Part shown: positions 7,979-15,479 of the stretch, in pieces
Numbering within the stretch: position 1 is the stretch's first letter
Layout of the letters: the number at the start of each line of letters is the position of its first letter
Assembly (NCBI GenBank): GCA_001939945.1
Contig: MOEB01000042.1
Span: 1-35,417, forward strand
Length of the DNA: 35,417 bases
Direction of reading: 5' to 3'
Source of the DNA: Aerophototrophica crusticola
GTDB taxonomy: Bacteria; Pseudomonadota; Alphaproteobacteria; Azospirillales; Azospirillaceae
Notes under the pieces: generated by a model
Seen by the model: the letters and a program-made list of their open reading frames with translations, nothing else
Database searches by the model: none
What the model was told of the DNA's origin: nothing
Translations under genes and position numbers: made by a program

Positions 7979-10123
7979 TCACCGCCCCGCCCCCAGGGGC
8001 GCGATCTCCGCCAGCGCGCGGAACTTCTGGCGCAGGGTGCGGGTGATGCCCTCCGCGTCCTCGGGCGTCGCGATGATGCTGGGGGTCAGCAGCACCACCA
8101 GCTCCGTCCGGGTGGCGCTGTTGCGGGTGTTGGAGAAGGCGGAGCCCAGCACGGGGATGTCCTTCAGCACGGGGATGCCGCCCTGGCCCCGCTCGCTCCG
8201 GTCCTGGATCAGGCCGCCCAGCATCACCGTCTGCCCGTCGCGGACGGAGACGGTGGTGAGCAGCTTGCGCTGGCGGATCGTCGGGCTGTCGATGGCGGAG
8301 GTGGTGGTGCGGGCCACGTCGCTCACCTCCTGGCTCACCTCCAGGGAGACGTTGCCGCCGTTGCTGACCCGCGGCGTGACTTGGAGCAGCACGCCCGTGT
8401 CCCGGTACTCCACCGCGTTGGTGACCACCTGGCCCGTGCGGTCGTTCACCACGTTCACGCTGCTGGTATTGGTGCTCTGCTGCACGATGATGGGCACGCT
8501 GTCGCCCACCTGGAGCGTGGCCGGCTGGTTGTCCAGGACCACCAGCTTGGGGGAGGAGACGACCTTCACGTCCGTCTCCCGCGCCAGCGCCTCCAGGATC
8601 ACCTCCGGCGCGCCCCGGTCGCCCAGGAAGAAGGCGAAGCCCGGCAGGCCCGGGGTCAGGGGCAGCTTGGTGTTGGTGTCGGTGAAGATGGCCCCGCTGT
8701 CGCCCAGCCCGCCGATGCGCCCGGTCCGCAGGGCGTACTGCACGCCGAAGCGCAGGCTGTCATCCAGCACCACCTCGACGATGCTGACCTCGATCATCAC
8801 CTGCAAGGGCGTGATGTCGAGCTGCCGGATCAGGTCGCGGACCTGCTGGTACTCCGCCGCGGTGGCGGAGATCAGCAGCGCGTTGTTCTGCGCGTCCACC
8901 GCCACGCGCGGGCCCGTGCCCTTGTCCGCCACCGGCCCTGGCAGGGTACCGATGTCCGCCGCCGGGCCGGGCGCCGTGGGGGCCGGGCTGTCCAGGGCGC
9001 CGGCCGGCAGCATGGGCCCGGGCACGCTTTCTGCCGTCATGGCCACCACCGGTGCCGCGGGCGGGGCCTGGAGGGAACCCTGGCCCAGCAGTTCGCGCAG
9101 GCTGACGACGATGTCCGCCGCCTTGCGGTTCTGCAGGTTGTAGACATGCATGCGCCGCCCGGCCGCGGGTTGGGCGCGGTCCAGCCGCTCCACCCATGAC
9201 AGGGCCCGGTCCAACAGCCCCTCACCCCGGGCCAGCACCACCAGCCCGTTCAGCCGGTCCAGCGGCACGAAGCGGATGGAGCCGCCGCCGGGGCCCTGCC
9301 GCTCCGGCCCGAACACGTCTTCCAGCTCCTGCGCCAGCGTCTCCGCCCGCGCATGGACCAGCCCGACGAAGGCGGAGGACATGCCCGCCATGGCGTCCAC
9401 GTCGAAGGCGGCCACCGCGTCGGCGATGCGCTGCCGCTCCGCCGCCGTGCCGCGGACGACGAGGAGGTTCTCCACCCCCGGCACCGCCACGGCCCGGTCG
9501 GGCAGGCCGGCGGCGGCCAGCAGCTTGCCCATCTCCCCCGCCGCCACATGGCGCAGCCGCACCAGCTCCGCCGGCTGGCTGGGCAGGGCCGGCGCCGCCG
9601 TGCCCGGCGCGGGGCGGGAGACGCGGAACACCCCGCCCTCCTCCGTCAGGGCGAGGCCACGGCTGGACAGCAGGGCGGCGAACACGGGCAGAACGTCCGC
9701 GGGGGCCAGCCGGTCCACGGTGCGGAAGGTCAGGGTGTCGTCGATCCCCGCATCCACCACATGGTCGCGCCGCAGGATCTGGCCGAAGACGATGCTGGCC
9801 GCATCGCGCACCGGGGTCTGCTGGAAGTTGAGCTGCACCGCGTCCGGGCCCGGGTCTGCCGCCCTGCGGCCCGTGCCCAGGGCCCGTGGGCCCGAGCCGG
9901 CCGTCGCGGGCAGCCGCTCCACGGTGCGCCTGGGCGCGGTGTCCCCCGGTTCCGCTGCCCGGCCAACCTCGGCGGCGCGCAACGGCGCGGTGCGGGCGAG
10001 GGGGCGGATGGGGTCCGCGTCAGGGGTGGCGACGGGCACTTCCGGCGGCTTTGCGCATCCCGCCAGCACAAGCAGGGCACAGCCCAACACGGCGCCGACC
10101 CGCCGCCCAAGAATAAACGCCAT
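7979..10123 (-). CDS. gspD: Type II secretion secretin GspD
   Basis: Outer-membrane secretin that forms the exit pore of the type II system; 714 aa from the ATG at 10123 (RBS GGTGGGGCGGGG). A GTG at 10144 in frame is less likely. The N-terminus is a lipoprotein signal with lipobox LVLAGC. The N0 domain is visible as VQLNFQQTPVRDAASIVFGQ, followed by N1-N3 repeats (VRLRHVAAGEMGKLLAAAGL; RMHVYNLQNRKAADIVVSL) and an Ala/Pro-rich insert. The C-terminal secretin domain is complete: RQLDITPLQVMIEVSIVEV, VKVVSSPKLVVLDNQPATL, and the signature VMLGGLIQD followed by GIPVLKDIPVLGSAFS. The lipobox suggests self-targeting; no pilotin gene is seen. It is the last gsp gene, as in the xps order, 38 bases after the XpsN-like gene. 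Confidence 0.96.
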   Translation of the reverse strand: MAFILGRRVGAVLGCALLVLAGCAKPPEVPVATPDADPIRPLARTAPLRAAEVGRAAEPGDTAPRRTVERLPATAGSGPRALGTGRRAADPGPDAVQLNFQQTPVRDAASIVFGQILRRDHVVDAGIDDTLTFRTVDRLAPADVLPVFAALLSSRGLALTEEGGVFRVSRPAPGTAAPALPSQPAELVRLRHVAAGEMGKLLAAAGLPDRAVAVPGVENLLVVRGTAAERQRIADAVAAFDVDAMAGMSSAFVGLVHARAETLAQELEDVFGPERQGPGGGSIRFVPLDRLNGLVVLARGEGLLDRALSWVERLDRAQPAAGRRMHVYNLQNRKAADIVVSLRELLGQGSLQAPPAAPVVAMTAESVPGPMLPAGALDSPAPTAPGPAADIGTLPGPVADKGTGPRVAVDAQNNALLISATAAEYQQVRDLIRQLDITPLQVMIEVSIVEVVLDDSLRFGVQYALRTGRIGGLGDSGAIFTDTNTKLPLTPGLPGFAFFLGDRGAPEVILEALARETDVKVVSSPKLVVLDNQPATLQVGDSVPIIVQQSTNTSSVNVVNDRTGQVVTNAVEYRDTGVLLQVTPRVSNGGNVSLEVSQEVSDVARTTTSAIDSPTIRQRKLLTTVSVRDGQTVMLGGLIQDRSERGQGGIPVLKDIPVLGSAFSNTRNSATRTELVVLLTPSIIATPEDAEGITRTLRQKFRALAEIAPLGAGR

Positions 10124-10161
10124 CCCCGCCCCACCCGGATGCACTTGCTGACCGCATGGTT

Positions 10162-10623
10162 TTACCGCTTACGGGCGGGCTGCTCAAAACGAATTACCTG
10201 TTCGGACGAAGCTTGCCTCAGCACGAGCTGGTCCAGGTCCAGCCGGACCACGGTCCAGCCATCAAGCTCATCCCCCACCGACACCGGGCGCAGCTCCCCA
10301 CCGCCCACCGGGGCGAGCAGCACGCTGGCCTTGCCGCCCTGGGACAAGGCGCCGGCAACGGTCCACTTGCCCAGCACCTGCGCCCGCCCGGCGTCTGCCG
10401 CCACGGGGGCTGCGGGTTCCAGGGCACGCCGGGCGGGGGTGAACAGGGGGCGGTCGCGGGTCTGGGCCAAGCCCGCCAGGGGCGGCGGGGGCTCCGGCAC
10501 CGCCCCGGGCGCGTCCGTCCCCGACGCGGCGGGGGGCGGGACCGTCGAGGTCGAAAGCTGCCCGGCCAGGGCGGCAAGGCCGCCCAGCAGCAGCGCCAGC
10601 AGGAAAAGGCGCAGCAGGGTCAT
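10162..10623 (-). CDS. Type II secretion XpsN/GspC-like inner-membrane protein
   Basis: 153 aa. One N-terminal membrane segment (about 4-22) is followed by a Pro-rich linker and the motif RDRPLFTPARR, typical of GspC/GspN-type proteins. A small beta domain (about 80-147) resembles the GspC homology region: VAGALSQGGKASVLLAPVGG, then VSVGDELDGWTVVRLDLDQL. It lacks the PDZ or coiled-coil domain of classical GspC, so it is nearer to the short XpsN of Xanthomonas, which links the inner-membrane platform to the secretin. Its place between gspM and gspD matches xpsN. Its ATG overlaps the gspM stop (ATGA). The role is inferred from motif and synteny. Confidence 0.82.
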   Translation of the reverse strand: MTLLRLFLLALLLGGLAALAGQLSTSTVPPPAASGTDAPGAVPEPPPPLAGLAQTRDRPLFTPARRALEPAAPVAADAGRAQVLGKWTVAGALSQGGKASVLLAPVGGGELRPVSVGDELDGWTVVRLDLDQLVLRQASSEQVIRFEQPARKR

Positions 10624-11159
10624 GGCGCACCCCCCGCGGGCGGCAGCCAGGGCACGGTGACCAGAAGCTCCGCCACCAGCATGCCGCCCGTCCCCGCCTC
10701 CACCGCCAGGGCGCGCACCGCCAAGGCCGGGGTGCCCGTCTCCAGCCCATGCAGCACGGCCTGCAAGCCCTTGGTGTCCGTGGCGAAGCGGGCGCGGAGC
10801 TGCACCAGGGTCGCCCCGCCCGCCTGCTGCGGCGGCAGCGGGTCCAGCCGGTCCAGCCGACCGCTTGCCGACGAGACAACCCCCTTCACCCGGTCCTGCA
10901 AGGCCGCCGCCGCCTGGGCCACACTGGGGGCGGGCAGGGACAGGGCCGCCAGCCTCGCCTCCACCGCCGCCGGGTCCAACCCCGCCACGGGGGCGAGGGC
11001 GCGGAGCCGGGTTGCCAGCGCTTCCGCCTGGTCGGCCTCCGCCGTCATGCGGTCAAGCGCCTGCTGCCACAACCCATGGGCCTGCGCCGCCGCCAGGGCC
11101 AGCAGGCCCGCGAACAGGGCAATGCCCAGCAGCCGTAGAGGCGCGAAGGCTACGCTCAT
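10620..11159 (-). CDS. gspM: Type II secretion inner-membrane platform protein GspM
   Basis: 179 aa bitopic protein from the ATG at 11159, which overlaps the gspL stop as ATGA. It has a short cytoplasmic tail, one membrane segment (about 9-27), a helical stretch rich in Ala, Arg and Glu (LWQQALDRMTAEADQAEALA), and a C-terminal ferredoxin-like part (about 95-170; GGATLVQLRARFATDTKGLQ, MLVAELLVTVPWL). This is the layout of GspM/PilO-like proteins, which pair with GspL and stabilise the assembly platform. Sequence conservation in this family is low, so the call rests on topology, length and position between gspL and the XpsN-like gene. Confidence 0.85.
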   Translation of the reverse strand: MSVAFAPLRLLGIALFAGLLALAAAQAHGLWQQALDRMTAEADQAEALATRLRALAPVAGLDPAAVEARLAALSLPAPSVAQAAAALQDRVKGVVSSASGRLDRLDPLPPQQAGGATLVQLRARFATDTKGLQAVLHGLETGTPALAVRALAVEAGTGGMLVAELLVTVPWLPPAGGAP

Positions 11160-12082
11160 GGCTGCCCCTCCGCGAACACCAGCCGGAATCGGAACCGCTC
11201 CACCCCCAGGGCGGGGTCCAGCACCGTGGGCGCGGCGAAGCTGACCGAGGCCACGCCGGGGATCGCCTCCAGCTTCGGCACCAGGGCGGCGGCGCTGGCG
11301 GCGGTGCCTTCCAGTTCCAGCCCCTGCCCGTCCAGCACCAGCCGCTTCACCCAGGCCTCGTCCGGCAGGGCGGCGGTGACGCGCTCCAGCAGCAGGCTCA
11401 CCGAGCGGGACCGCGCCGCCCTTTCCACCAGGGCCAGCACCTGCCGCCGGTCCTGCCCCTGCGCGGGGGCCAGGGCGGAAAGAGCCGATGCCTCCGCCCG
11501 CACCCGTTCCAGCCGTTGCGCCTGTTGCCACAGGGGCAGCCCCGCCGCCGCCAGAAGCACGGCGATGGCCAGCCCGGCCAGCAGCCAGTCCGGCCGCCCG
11601 ACCCCGCCACCGCCCCGGTCCAGCAGCACCAGGGTGCCGCCACCCGCATCCGTCACCGCCAGGGCCGACAGCCGGGCCCCACGGGCGCCCAGGTCCGCCT
11701 CGATCCCCGCCGCCTCCTCCACCGGCAGGGCGGCCAGCCGCACGGCCAGCCCCTCCGGCCCGCGCGATTCCACCCGCCAGCCAAAAGCGCAGGCCTCTGC
11801 CGGGAAGGGGAACTGCCGCCCCACCTCATGCCGCAGCAGGGCCGGCAGGTGCCTCTCCGCCGTCGCAGGCAGCACCAGCCGCTTCTCCAGCGCGCTGCCG
11901 GTGGGCAGCAGCAGGGCCACCACCTGCCCACGCCGGACGGTGCCCATGTCGGTGACCCAGCGCCGGGGCCGCAGGTCGCGGGTCAGCGTGTCCGTCAGCC
12001 CGGCCAGCCAGCCACGCCAGGCCCGCCCCGCCAGGGACGGCAGGCTCGCCAGGGTGGTGGGGGATGATGTCGGGGCATGCAT
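11156..12082 (-). CDS. gspL: Type II secretion platform protein GspL (PilN-like C-terminus)
   Basis: 308 aa. It has a cytoplasmic N-terminal part (about 1-160; e.g. VALLLPTGSALEKRLVLPAT and EVGRQFPFPAEACAFGWRV, an actin-like GspL/PilM fold), one membrane segment (about 166-185), and a periplasmic PilN-like helix plus ferredoxin-like domain (ALPDEAWVKRLVLDGQGLEL, then GVASVSFAAPTVL). GspL recruits the ATPase GspE and pairs with GspM. It is somewhat short for the family, whose members are often 380-400 aa. The gene follows the inserted ClpP-like gene rather than gspK directly. No strong RBS stands upstream of the ATG at 12082, so it may depend on transcription from further up. Confidence 0.88.
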   Translation of the reverse strand: MHAPTSSPTTLASLPSLAGRAWRGWLAGLTDTLTRDLRPRRWVTDMGTVRRGQVVALLLPTGSALEKRLVLPATAERHLPALLRHEVGRQFPFPAEACAFGWRVESRGPEGLAVRLAALPVEEAAGIEADLGARGARLSALAVTDAGGGTLVLLDRGGGGVGRPDWLLAGLAIAVLLAAAGLPLWQQAQRLERVRAEASALSALAPAQGQDRRQVLALVERAARSRSVSLLLERVTAALPDEAWVKRLVLDGQGLELEGTAASAAALVPKLEAIPGVASVSFAAPTVLDPALGVERFRFRLVFAEGQP

Positions 12083-12141
12083 GCCGTGAGGCGCCTATGC
12101 CTTGCTTCTGGATGTTGGCGGGTGGTGTGTTTCCCTTTAGC

Positions 12142-13083
12142 TCAAGGGCACTCGTGCTGCCTGCAATATTCGTCGACGGGCAAGAACGACTCCTCGCCCT
12201 CATCCCAGACCAGCTTGATGATGTTCGCCCCGGCGGCCTCGCGGAGGCCGAGAGGTGTCTCGCTCTGCGCTTTCATGCGTGAGATGAAATCCGCCGACGC
12301 GCCATAGGTCAGAAACCGCTCGTAATATTGGTTTAAATCGTTGGCGATGACCGCCTTCGCGTCCGCATCCAGGATGGTCACCGCTGGCTGTGGATTATGG
12401 AACAGCAGTTGGGTGCCCGGGATGACAGCACCCCTCGGCGACGCGGCCAGGACCAGGAGGCAAGACGAGGCACAGGCACCCTCGGTAACCACCATGATCT
12501 CACGTTCCCGGACAAGGTCGGCCAGCCGGAACGCATCCGTGAGCATGCCACCCGCGCTGCTGATGATCAGGAACCGGCGGTCTGGCTGCTTGAAGTGCTC
12601 CAGTACGGCGTCCACGGAGGACGGGTTGATATAGCCCACCAGCGCGATGTCCGATGTTTCGGTCATTTGGATGGAGTACTGCGTGCCGATGTCAGACTGC
12701 CGCAGCAGAATCACCTGGACCAGATCGTGGGTCACGGGGCCAAGGGTCCAGATGCTTTGCGCGAGGCCGACCCCCACCATGACCCTGGCGAGATAGGGTA
12801 GGAACCTCGGTTCCGGCGGGACTGAAAGCTTTCCCTTGCGCAAGGTCTCCCCTGCCGAGCGCCAGACGCCGACCAGGGCCCAGGCCGTGTAGACGATGAC
12901 CACCATGTTCATCGCCAGGGCAAGGGTGGGATTTCCCATCACCGGCGGCGTCAGGCTGAGAAGCCCTACGCAGAGCCCGAGGACCGCACCGATCAAAACG
13001 CCGTTCAGCCAATATGACTTGCCAAGGGATAGCTGCCCGCGCCAATGCGCCACGACGTAACCGAGCATTCTTCCAGAATCCAT
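12142..13083 (-). CDS. Membrane protein with ClpP-like (COG3904-type) domain inserted in the gsp operon
   Basis: About 313 aa. The start is uncertain: ATG 13083 is preferred, with GTG 13101 six codons earlier and ATG 13068 also possible, and none has a good RBS. The N-terminus carries the YVVAHWRGQLSLGKSYWLNG motif seen at the head of many small bacterial membrane proteins, then about three membrane segments (to about residue 125). The C-terminal domain (about 140-300) has the ClpP/crotonase-like pattern of COG3904 proteins: IISSAGGMLTDAFRLADLV, then CASSC (about 204-208, Ser206 the candidate nucleophile), then LLFHNP (His229). It may be a membrane-bound protease. Base composition is visibly less G+C-rich than its neighbours, and the gene separates gspK from gspL, which suggests insertion. 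Confidence 0.82.
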   Translation of the reverse strand: MDSGRMLGYVVAHWRGQLSLGKSYWLNGVLIGAVLGLCVGLLSLTPPVMGNPTLALAMNMVVIVYTAWALVGVWRSAGETLRKGKLSVPPEPRFLPYLARVMVGVGLAQSIWTLGPVTHDLVQVILLRQSDIGTQYSIQMTETSDIALVGYINPSSVDAVLEHFKQPDRRFLIISSAGGMLTDAFRLADLVREREIMVVTEGACASSCLLVLAASPRGAVIPGTQLLFHNPQPAVTILDADAKAVIANDLNQYYERFLTYGASADFISRMKAQSETPLGLREAAGANIIKLVWDEGEESFLPVDEYCRQHECP

Positions 13084-13171
13084 TCGGGCAATGGGATTCA
13101 CAGCAGGCTATATCAGCAAGCGTTTGCGCATAAGAGACAATCACCTTGCGATCACGCTGAAAGTGTACAGC

Positions 13172-13984
13172 TCAGCGGTACTCCAGGAAGCGATATGGGT
13201 GGCCGCCCCCCGGCGCAAGGGCGACGGTGGCCCGCCGCCGGACGGTCACGGCCCCGGCGCCATCCAGCACTTCCGCCACCAGCACGAAGACCTGCCCGTC
13301 GCTGACCGCCAGGGGGCCCTTGCGGAAGCTGTCCGGCGGGGTGACGGCCGAGCCCGCGCGCCGGGCCAGGAGGAAGGCCTGCACCTCCCCCGCCGGCGCG
13401 CCCGTGGCCGGCTGCAACACCGGCGCAGGGGCTGAGAACGGGTCGATTGTCGCGGAGCCGGAATGGACGGTGACCAGTGGCAGCAAGGCCTTCAGAAGGT
13501 CGGGCGTCATGCCCGGCAGGTCTGCCAGGACCGACGCGTGGCGGAGCCCCGCGGGTTTCTCCCCGCCCCCCTCCTCCGGCCGGCGCAGAGCCACCAGCAC
13601 TCCCACGGCCCGCGCCGCGTCCCCCTCCGCCATGCCTGCCTGCCGGAACAGGGCGGCCAGGAAGGCCGGCTCGGCCTGGTTCACATCCGCCAGCCCGCGC
13701 ACGTCCTGGATGGAAAGCCGTGTGCGGTGGCCCAGATGGTCCGCTTCCACCGGCGTGCCGTCACGGGGCAGGCGGCCCCGCTCCGCCGGGTCCAGCAGGG
13801 CGAAGACGCCGCGCTGCACCAGCCCGTCCGCCGCGGCCTCCGCCAGGGCACGGGCCCGGTCCAGCCGCGCCCGGTCCGCGGTGGAGGTGCCCAGCGACAG
13901 CACCAGCATGGCGACCACCGCCAGGGCCAGGCTGCCCCAGACCGCCAGCAGGTAGGCGCTCCCCCGCTCCCCCGGCCGTCTCAC
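13172..13984 (-). CDS. gspK: Type II secretion minor pseudopilin GspK
   Basis: 270 aa from the GTG at 13984, whose GTGA overlaps the gspJ stop and which has GGGGG about nine bases upstream; a GTG four codons earlier is possible. After a short basic leader comes RGSAYLLAVWGSLALAVVA, the hydrophobic pseudopilin helix. Like other GspK proteins it lacks Glu at position 5. The large periplasmic domain contains the GspK pattern LSIQDVRGLADVNQAEP and two helix-hairpin-like segments (FLAALFRQAGM; LADLPGMTPDLLKALLPLV). GspK forms the pseudopilus tip with GspI and GspJ. It ends 88 bases before the inserted ClpP-like gene. Confidence 0.92.
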   Translation of the reverse strand: MRRPGERGSAYLLAVWGSLALAVVAMLVLSLGTSTADRARLDRARALAEAAADGLVQRGVFALLDPAERGRLPRDGTPVEADHLGHRTRLSIQDVRGLADVNQAEPAFLAALFRQAGMAEGDAARAVGVLVALRRPEEGGGEKPAGLRHASVLADLPGMTPDLLKALLPLVTVHSGSATIDPFSAPAPVLQPATGAPAGEVQAFLLARRAGSAVTPPDSFRKGPLAVSDGQVFVLVAEVLDGAGAVTVRRRATVALAPGGGHPYRFLEYR

Positions 13985-14535
13985 CGCCGCCCCCACTCAG
14001 CTTGGCGAAGCTCCACCGTCAGGGTCGCCCCGCCTTCCCCCGCCAGCCGTACCAGCCGGGGCAGGCCCTGGTCCCGCCACTCCCCCCGCCAGTCCCGCCC
14101 GTCGCCATAGGCCACCGCCAGCCCGCCCCAGCCCGGCACCCGCAACCGCTCCGCCCAGTTCCCGCCGGGGCATTCCGGGGTCCAGTCCCGGCCCAGCGGG
14201 CAGCGCTCCAGGATCAGGTCTCCACCACTGTTCCGAAGCCGGAACAGCGTCGGCAGGCCGTCCCCCGCCGGCCCGTCCGCTATCGCAACGAAGGTCAGCT
14301 CTGCCGCCTCCCCCCGGAAAAGCCGTTGGGTGGCGTCAGCCCAGCCGGACTCCGCGCGTTCCAGCAGGTGCCGCAGCGTGGCCCGGGCGGCCGTGTCCGT
14401 GACCCGTTCATTCCGGTGCCGTTCCAGCTTGCCCAGCACCCGCGCGCCGAAGCCCAGGCTGTCGGAGACCACCAGCAGCCCCAGCCCCAGCAGCACCAGG
14501 GCCACCAGCACCTCCAGCAGGCTGAAGCCCCTCAC
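13981..14535 (-). CDS. gspJ: Type II secretion minor pseudopilin GspJ
   Basis: 184 aa from a GTG at 14535 that overlaps the gspI stop (GTGA). The leader is only VRG, followed by the prepilin peptidase site G|FSLLE and a hydrophobic helix (VLVALVLLGLGLLVVSDSLG). Glu5 of the mature protein is present. The C-terminal globular part has the GspJ-like pattern of short beta strands (AELTFVAIADGP, TLFRLRNSGGDLILERCPLG, RLVRLAGEGGATLTVELRQA) with a Cys pair (ERCPLGRDWTPEC). It is part of the pseudopilus tip complex with GspI and GspK. Length is normal for the family. Confidence 0.93.
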   Translation of the reverse strand: MRGFSLLEVLVALVLLGLGLLVVSDSLGFGARVLGKLERHRNERVTDTAARATLRHLLERAESGWADATQRLFRGEAAELTFVAIADGPAGDGLPTLFRLRNSGGDLILERCPLGRDWTPECPGGNWAERLRVPGWGGLAVAYGDGRDWRGEWRDQGLPRLVRLAGEGGATLTVELRQAEWGRR

Positions 14536-14906
14536 GGCCCGGCCCCCGCCGGCAGCAAACGCTGGGTCGCCAGTTCCAGCACCGGCCCGCCCGCGTCGCT
14601 GACCCGTACCGTCACCCGCACCAGCGACAAACCGACCCGCGGCGCCAAACCCGGTTCCGGCACCAGCTCGGCCGCCGCCTCCAGGTCCCCCGCCCGCCGC
14701 GACACCGGCCGCCCGGTGCTCGCCGCCTCCGCCAGCACGTCCTGCGCCAGGGCGATGCGCGCCGCATCCCGCCCCGCCAGCTCCGCCGCCCGCAGGCCCC
14801 CGCCCAGGACGGCGGACAGGGCCGCTGCGGCCAGGGCGATGATGGTGAATCCCACCACCACCTCGACGATGGTGAAGCCGTGCTCGCCGGGCTGCCTGGT
14901 CGCCAT
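14532..14906 (-). CDS. gspI: Type II secretion minor pseudopilin GspI
   Basis: 124 aa from the ATG at 14906, five bases after the gspG stop. The leader MATRQPGEHG ends at the prepilin peptidase site G|FTIVE, with Glu5 present, followed by a hydrophobic helix rich in Ala. Length and order (after gspG, before gspJ) fit GspI, which starts the pseudopilus tip complex. The segment ARIALAQDVLAEAASTGRPV matches the conserved A..LA...L.E helix of GspI. A GspH gene would normally stand between gspG and gspI; there is no room for one here, so this 124-aa protein is either GspI or, less likely, a GspH/GspI stand-in. Confidence 0.88.
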   Translation of the reverse strand: MATRQPGEHGFTIVEVVVGFTIIALAAAALSAVLGGGLRAAELAGRDAARIALAQDVLAEAASTGRPVSRRAGDLEAAAELVPEPGLAPRVGLSLVRVTVRVSDAGGPVLELATQRLLPAGAGP

Positions 14907-14911
14907 GTCCG

Positions 14912-15349
14912 TCAGTTGTGCACGTCCGCGTTCTCCCCCTCCCCACCGGGGGCGCCGTCGGCGCCGAGGGAGATGACGTCGAAGGCCACGCCGTGGCGGG
15001 GCGGGATCCGGTACTGGTAGGGGCGGCCCCAGGGGTCCATGGGCAGGGTCTTGGAATTCAGGTATGGCCCACGCCACCCGGCCACCCCGGCGGGTGCGGC
15101 CACCAGGGCCTGGAGCCCCTCGGCCTCGGTGGGATAGCGGCCCACCTCCAGCCGGAACAGGTCGATGGCGGCGGCGATGTTCTTGACCTGCATCTCCGCC
15201 GTCTTGGCTTGGCTGGAGCCGAGCCAACCCACCACCCGTGGCGCCACCAGGGTCAGCACCAGCGCCATGATGCTGAGCACCACCAGCACCTCGATCAGGG
15301 AGAAACCCTGCTCCCCCGCGTGACCAGACCGTTCCCGCACGTAACCCAT
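14912..15349 (-). CDS. gspG: Type II secretion major pseudopilin GspG
   Basis: 145 aa from the ATG at 15349 (CGGGGGTCC as RBS). It forms the main shaft of the pseudopilus. The leader ends at the prepilin peptidase site G|FSLIE, followed by VLVVLSIMALVLTLVAPRVV. Family hallmarks follow: KTAEMQVKNIAAAIDLFRLE, GRYPTEAEGLQALV, DPWGRPYQYRIP and the calcium-loop region VISLGADGAPGGEGENAD. The usual final Trp is missing; the chain ends ADVHN. The frame extends upstream to 15490 but that part covers the hairpin row and shows no pseudopilin leader, so the shorter start is used. Confidence 0.96.
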   Translation of the reverse strand: MGYVRERSGHAGEQGFSLIEVLVVLSIMALVLTLVAPRVVGWLGSSQAKTAEMQVKNIAAAIDLFRLEVGRYPTEAEGLQALVAAPAGVAGWRGPYLNSKTLPMDPWGRPYQYRIPPRHGVAFDVISLGADGAPGGEGENADVHN

Positions 15350-15364
15350 CCGGACCCCCGACAA

Positions 15365-15451
15365 GCGGCGGCAATGCCCATTGCCGCCGCAGGCCGCCGA
15401 CTGGCGGCCCGCGCCCCCATGGGCGCGCAAGCCAAGCCCGCGGATGCGGGC
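15365..15451 (-). promoter_or_regulatory. Row of four stem-loops between gspF and gspG
   Basis: Four perfect hairpins stand almost back to back in the 130-base gap: 15365-15390 (12-bp arms GCGGCGGCAATG/CATTGCCGCCGC), 15392-15409 (GGCCGCC, loop gact), 15411-15426 (GCGCCC, loop ccat) and 15436-15451 (GCCCGC, loop ggat). There is no T-run after them on the minus strand, so they do not look like a simple terminator. A plausible job is mRNA processing or stabilisation that raises GspG over the upstream genes, or attenuation. The structure is seen; the role is inferred. Confidence 0.6.
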
Positions 15452-15479
15452 GCCCGGCGCCTGAGGGAAAACGAAAAAG

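Noticed and set aside
7845-7982. N-terminal extension of the PPC-like protein
   Set aside because: The 46 extra residues translate the inverted repeat and would hide the clean signal peptide that starts at 7844.
7206-9143. Open plus-strand frame antisense to gspD and the PPC protein
   Set aside because: It overlaps two well-supported minus-strand genes and shows no recognisable protein sequence.
13102-13171. Promoter for the ClpP-like gene in the gap after gspK
   Set aside because: A TATAGC-like box can be seen on the minus strand, but no -35 box fits at 16-19 bases.
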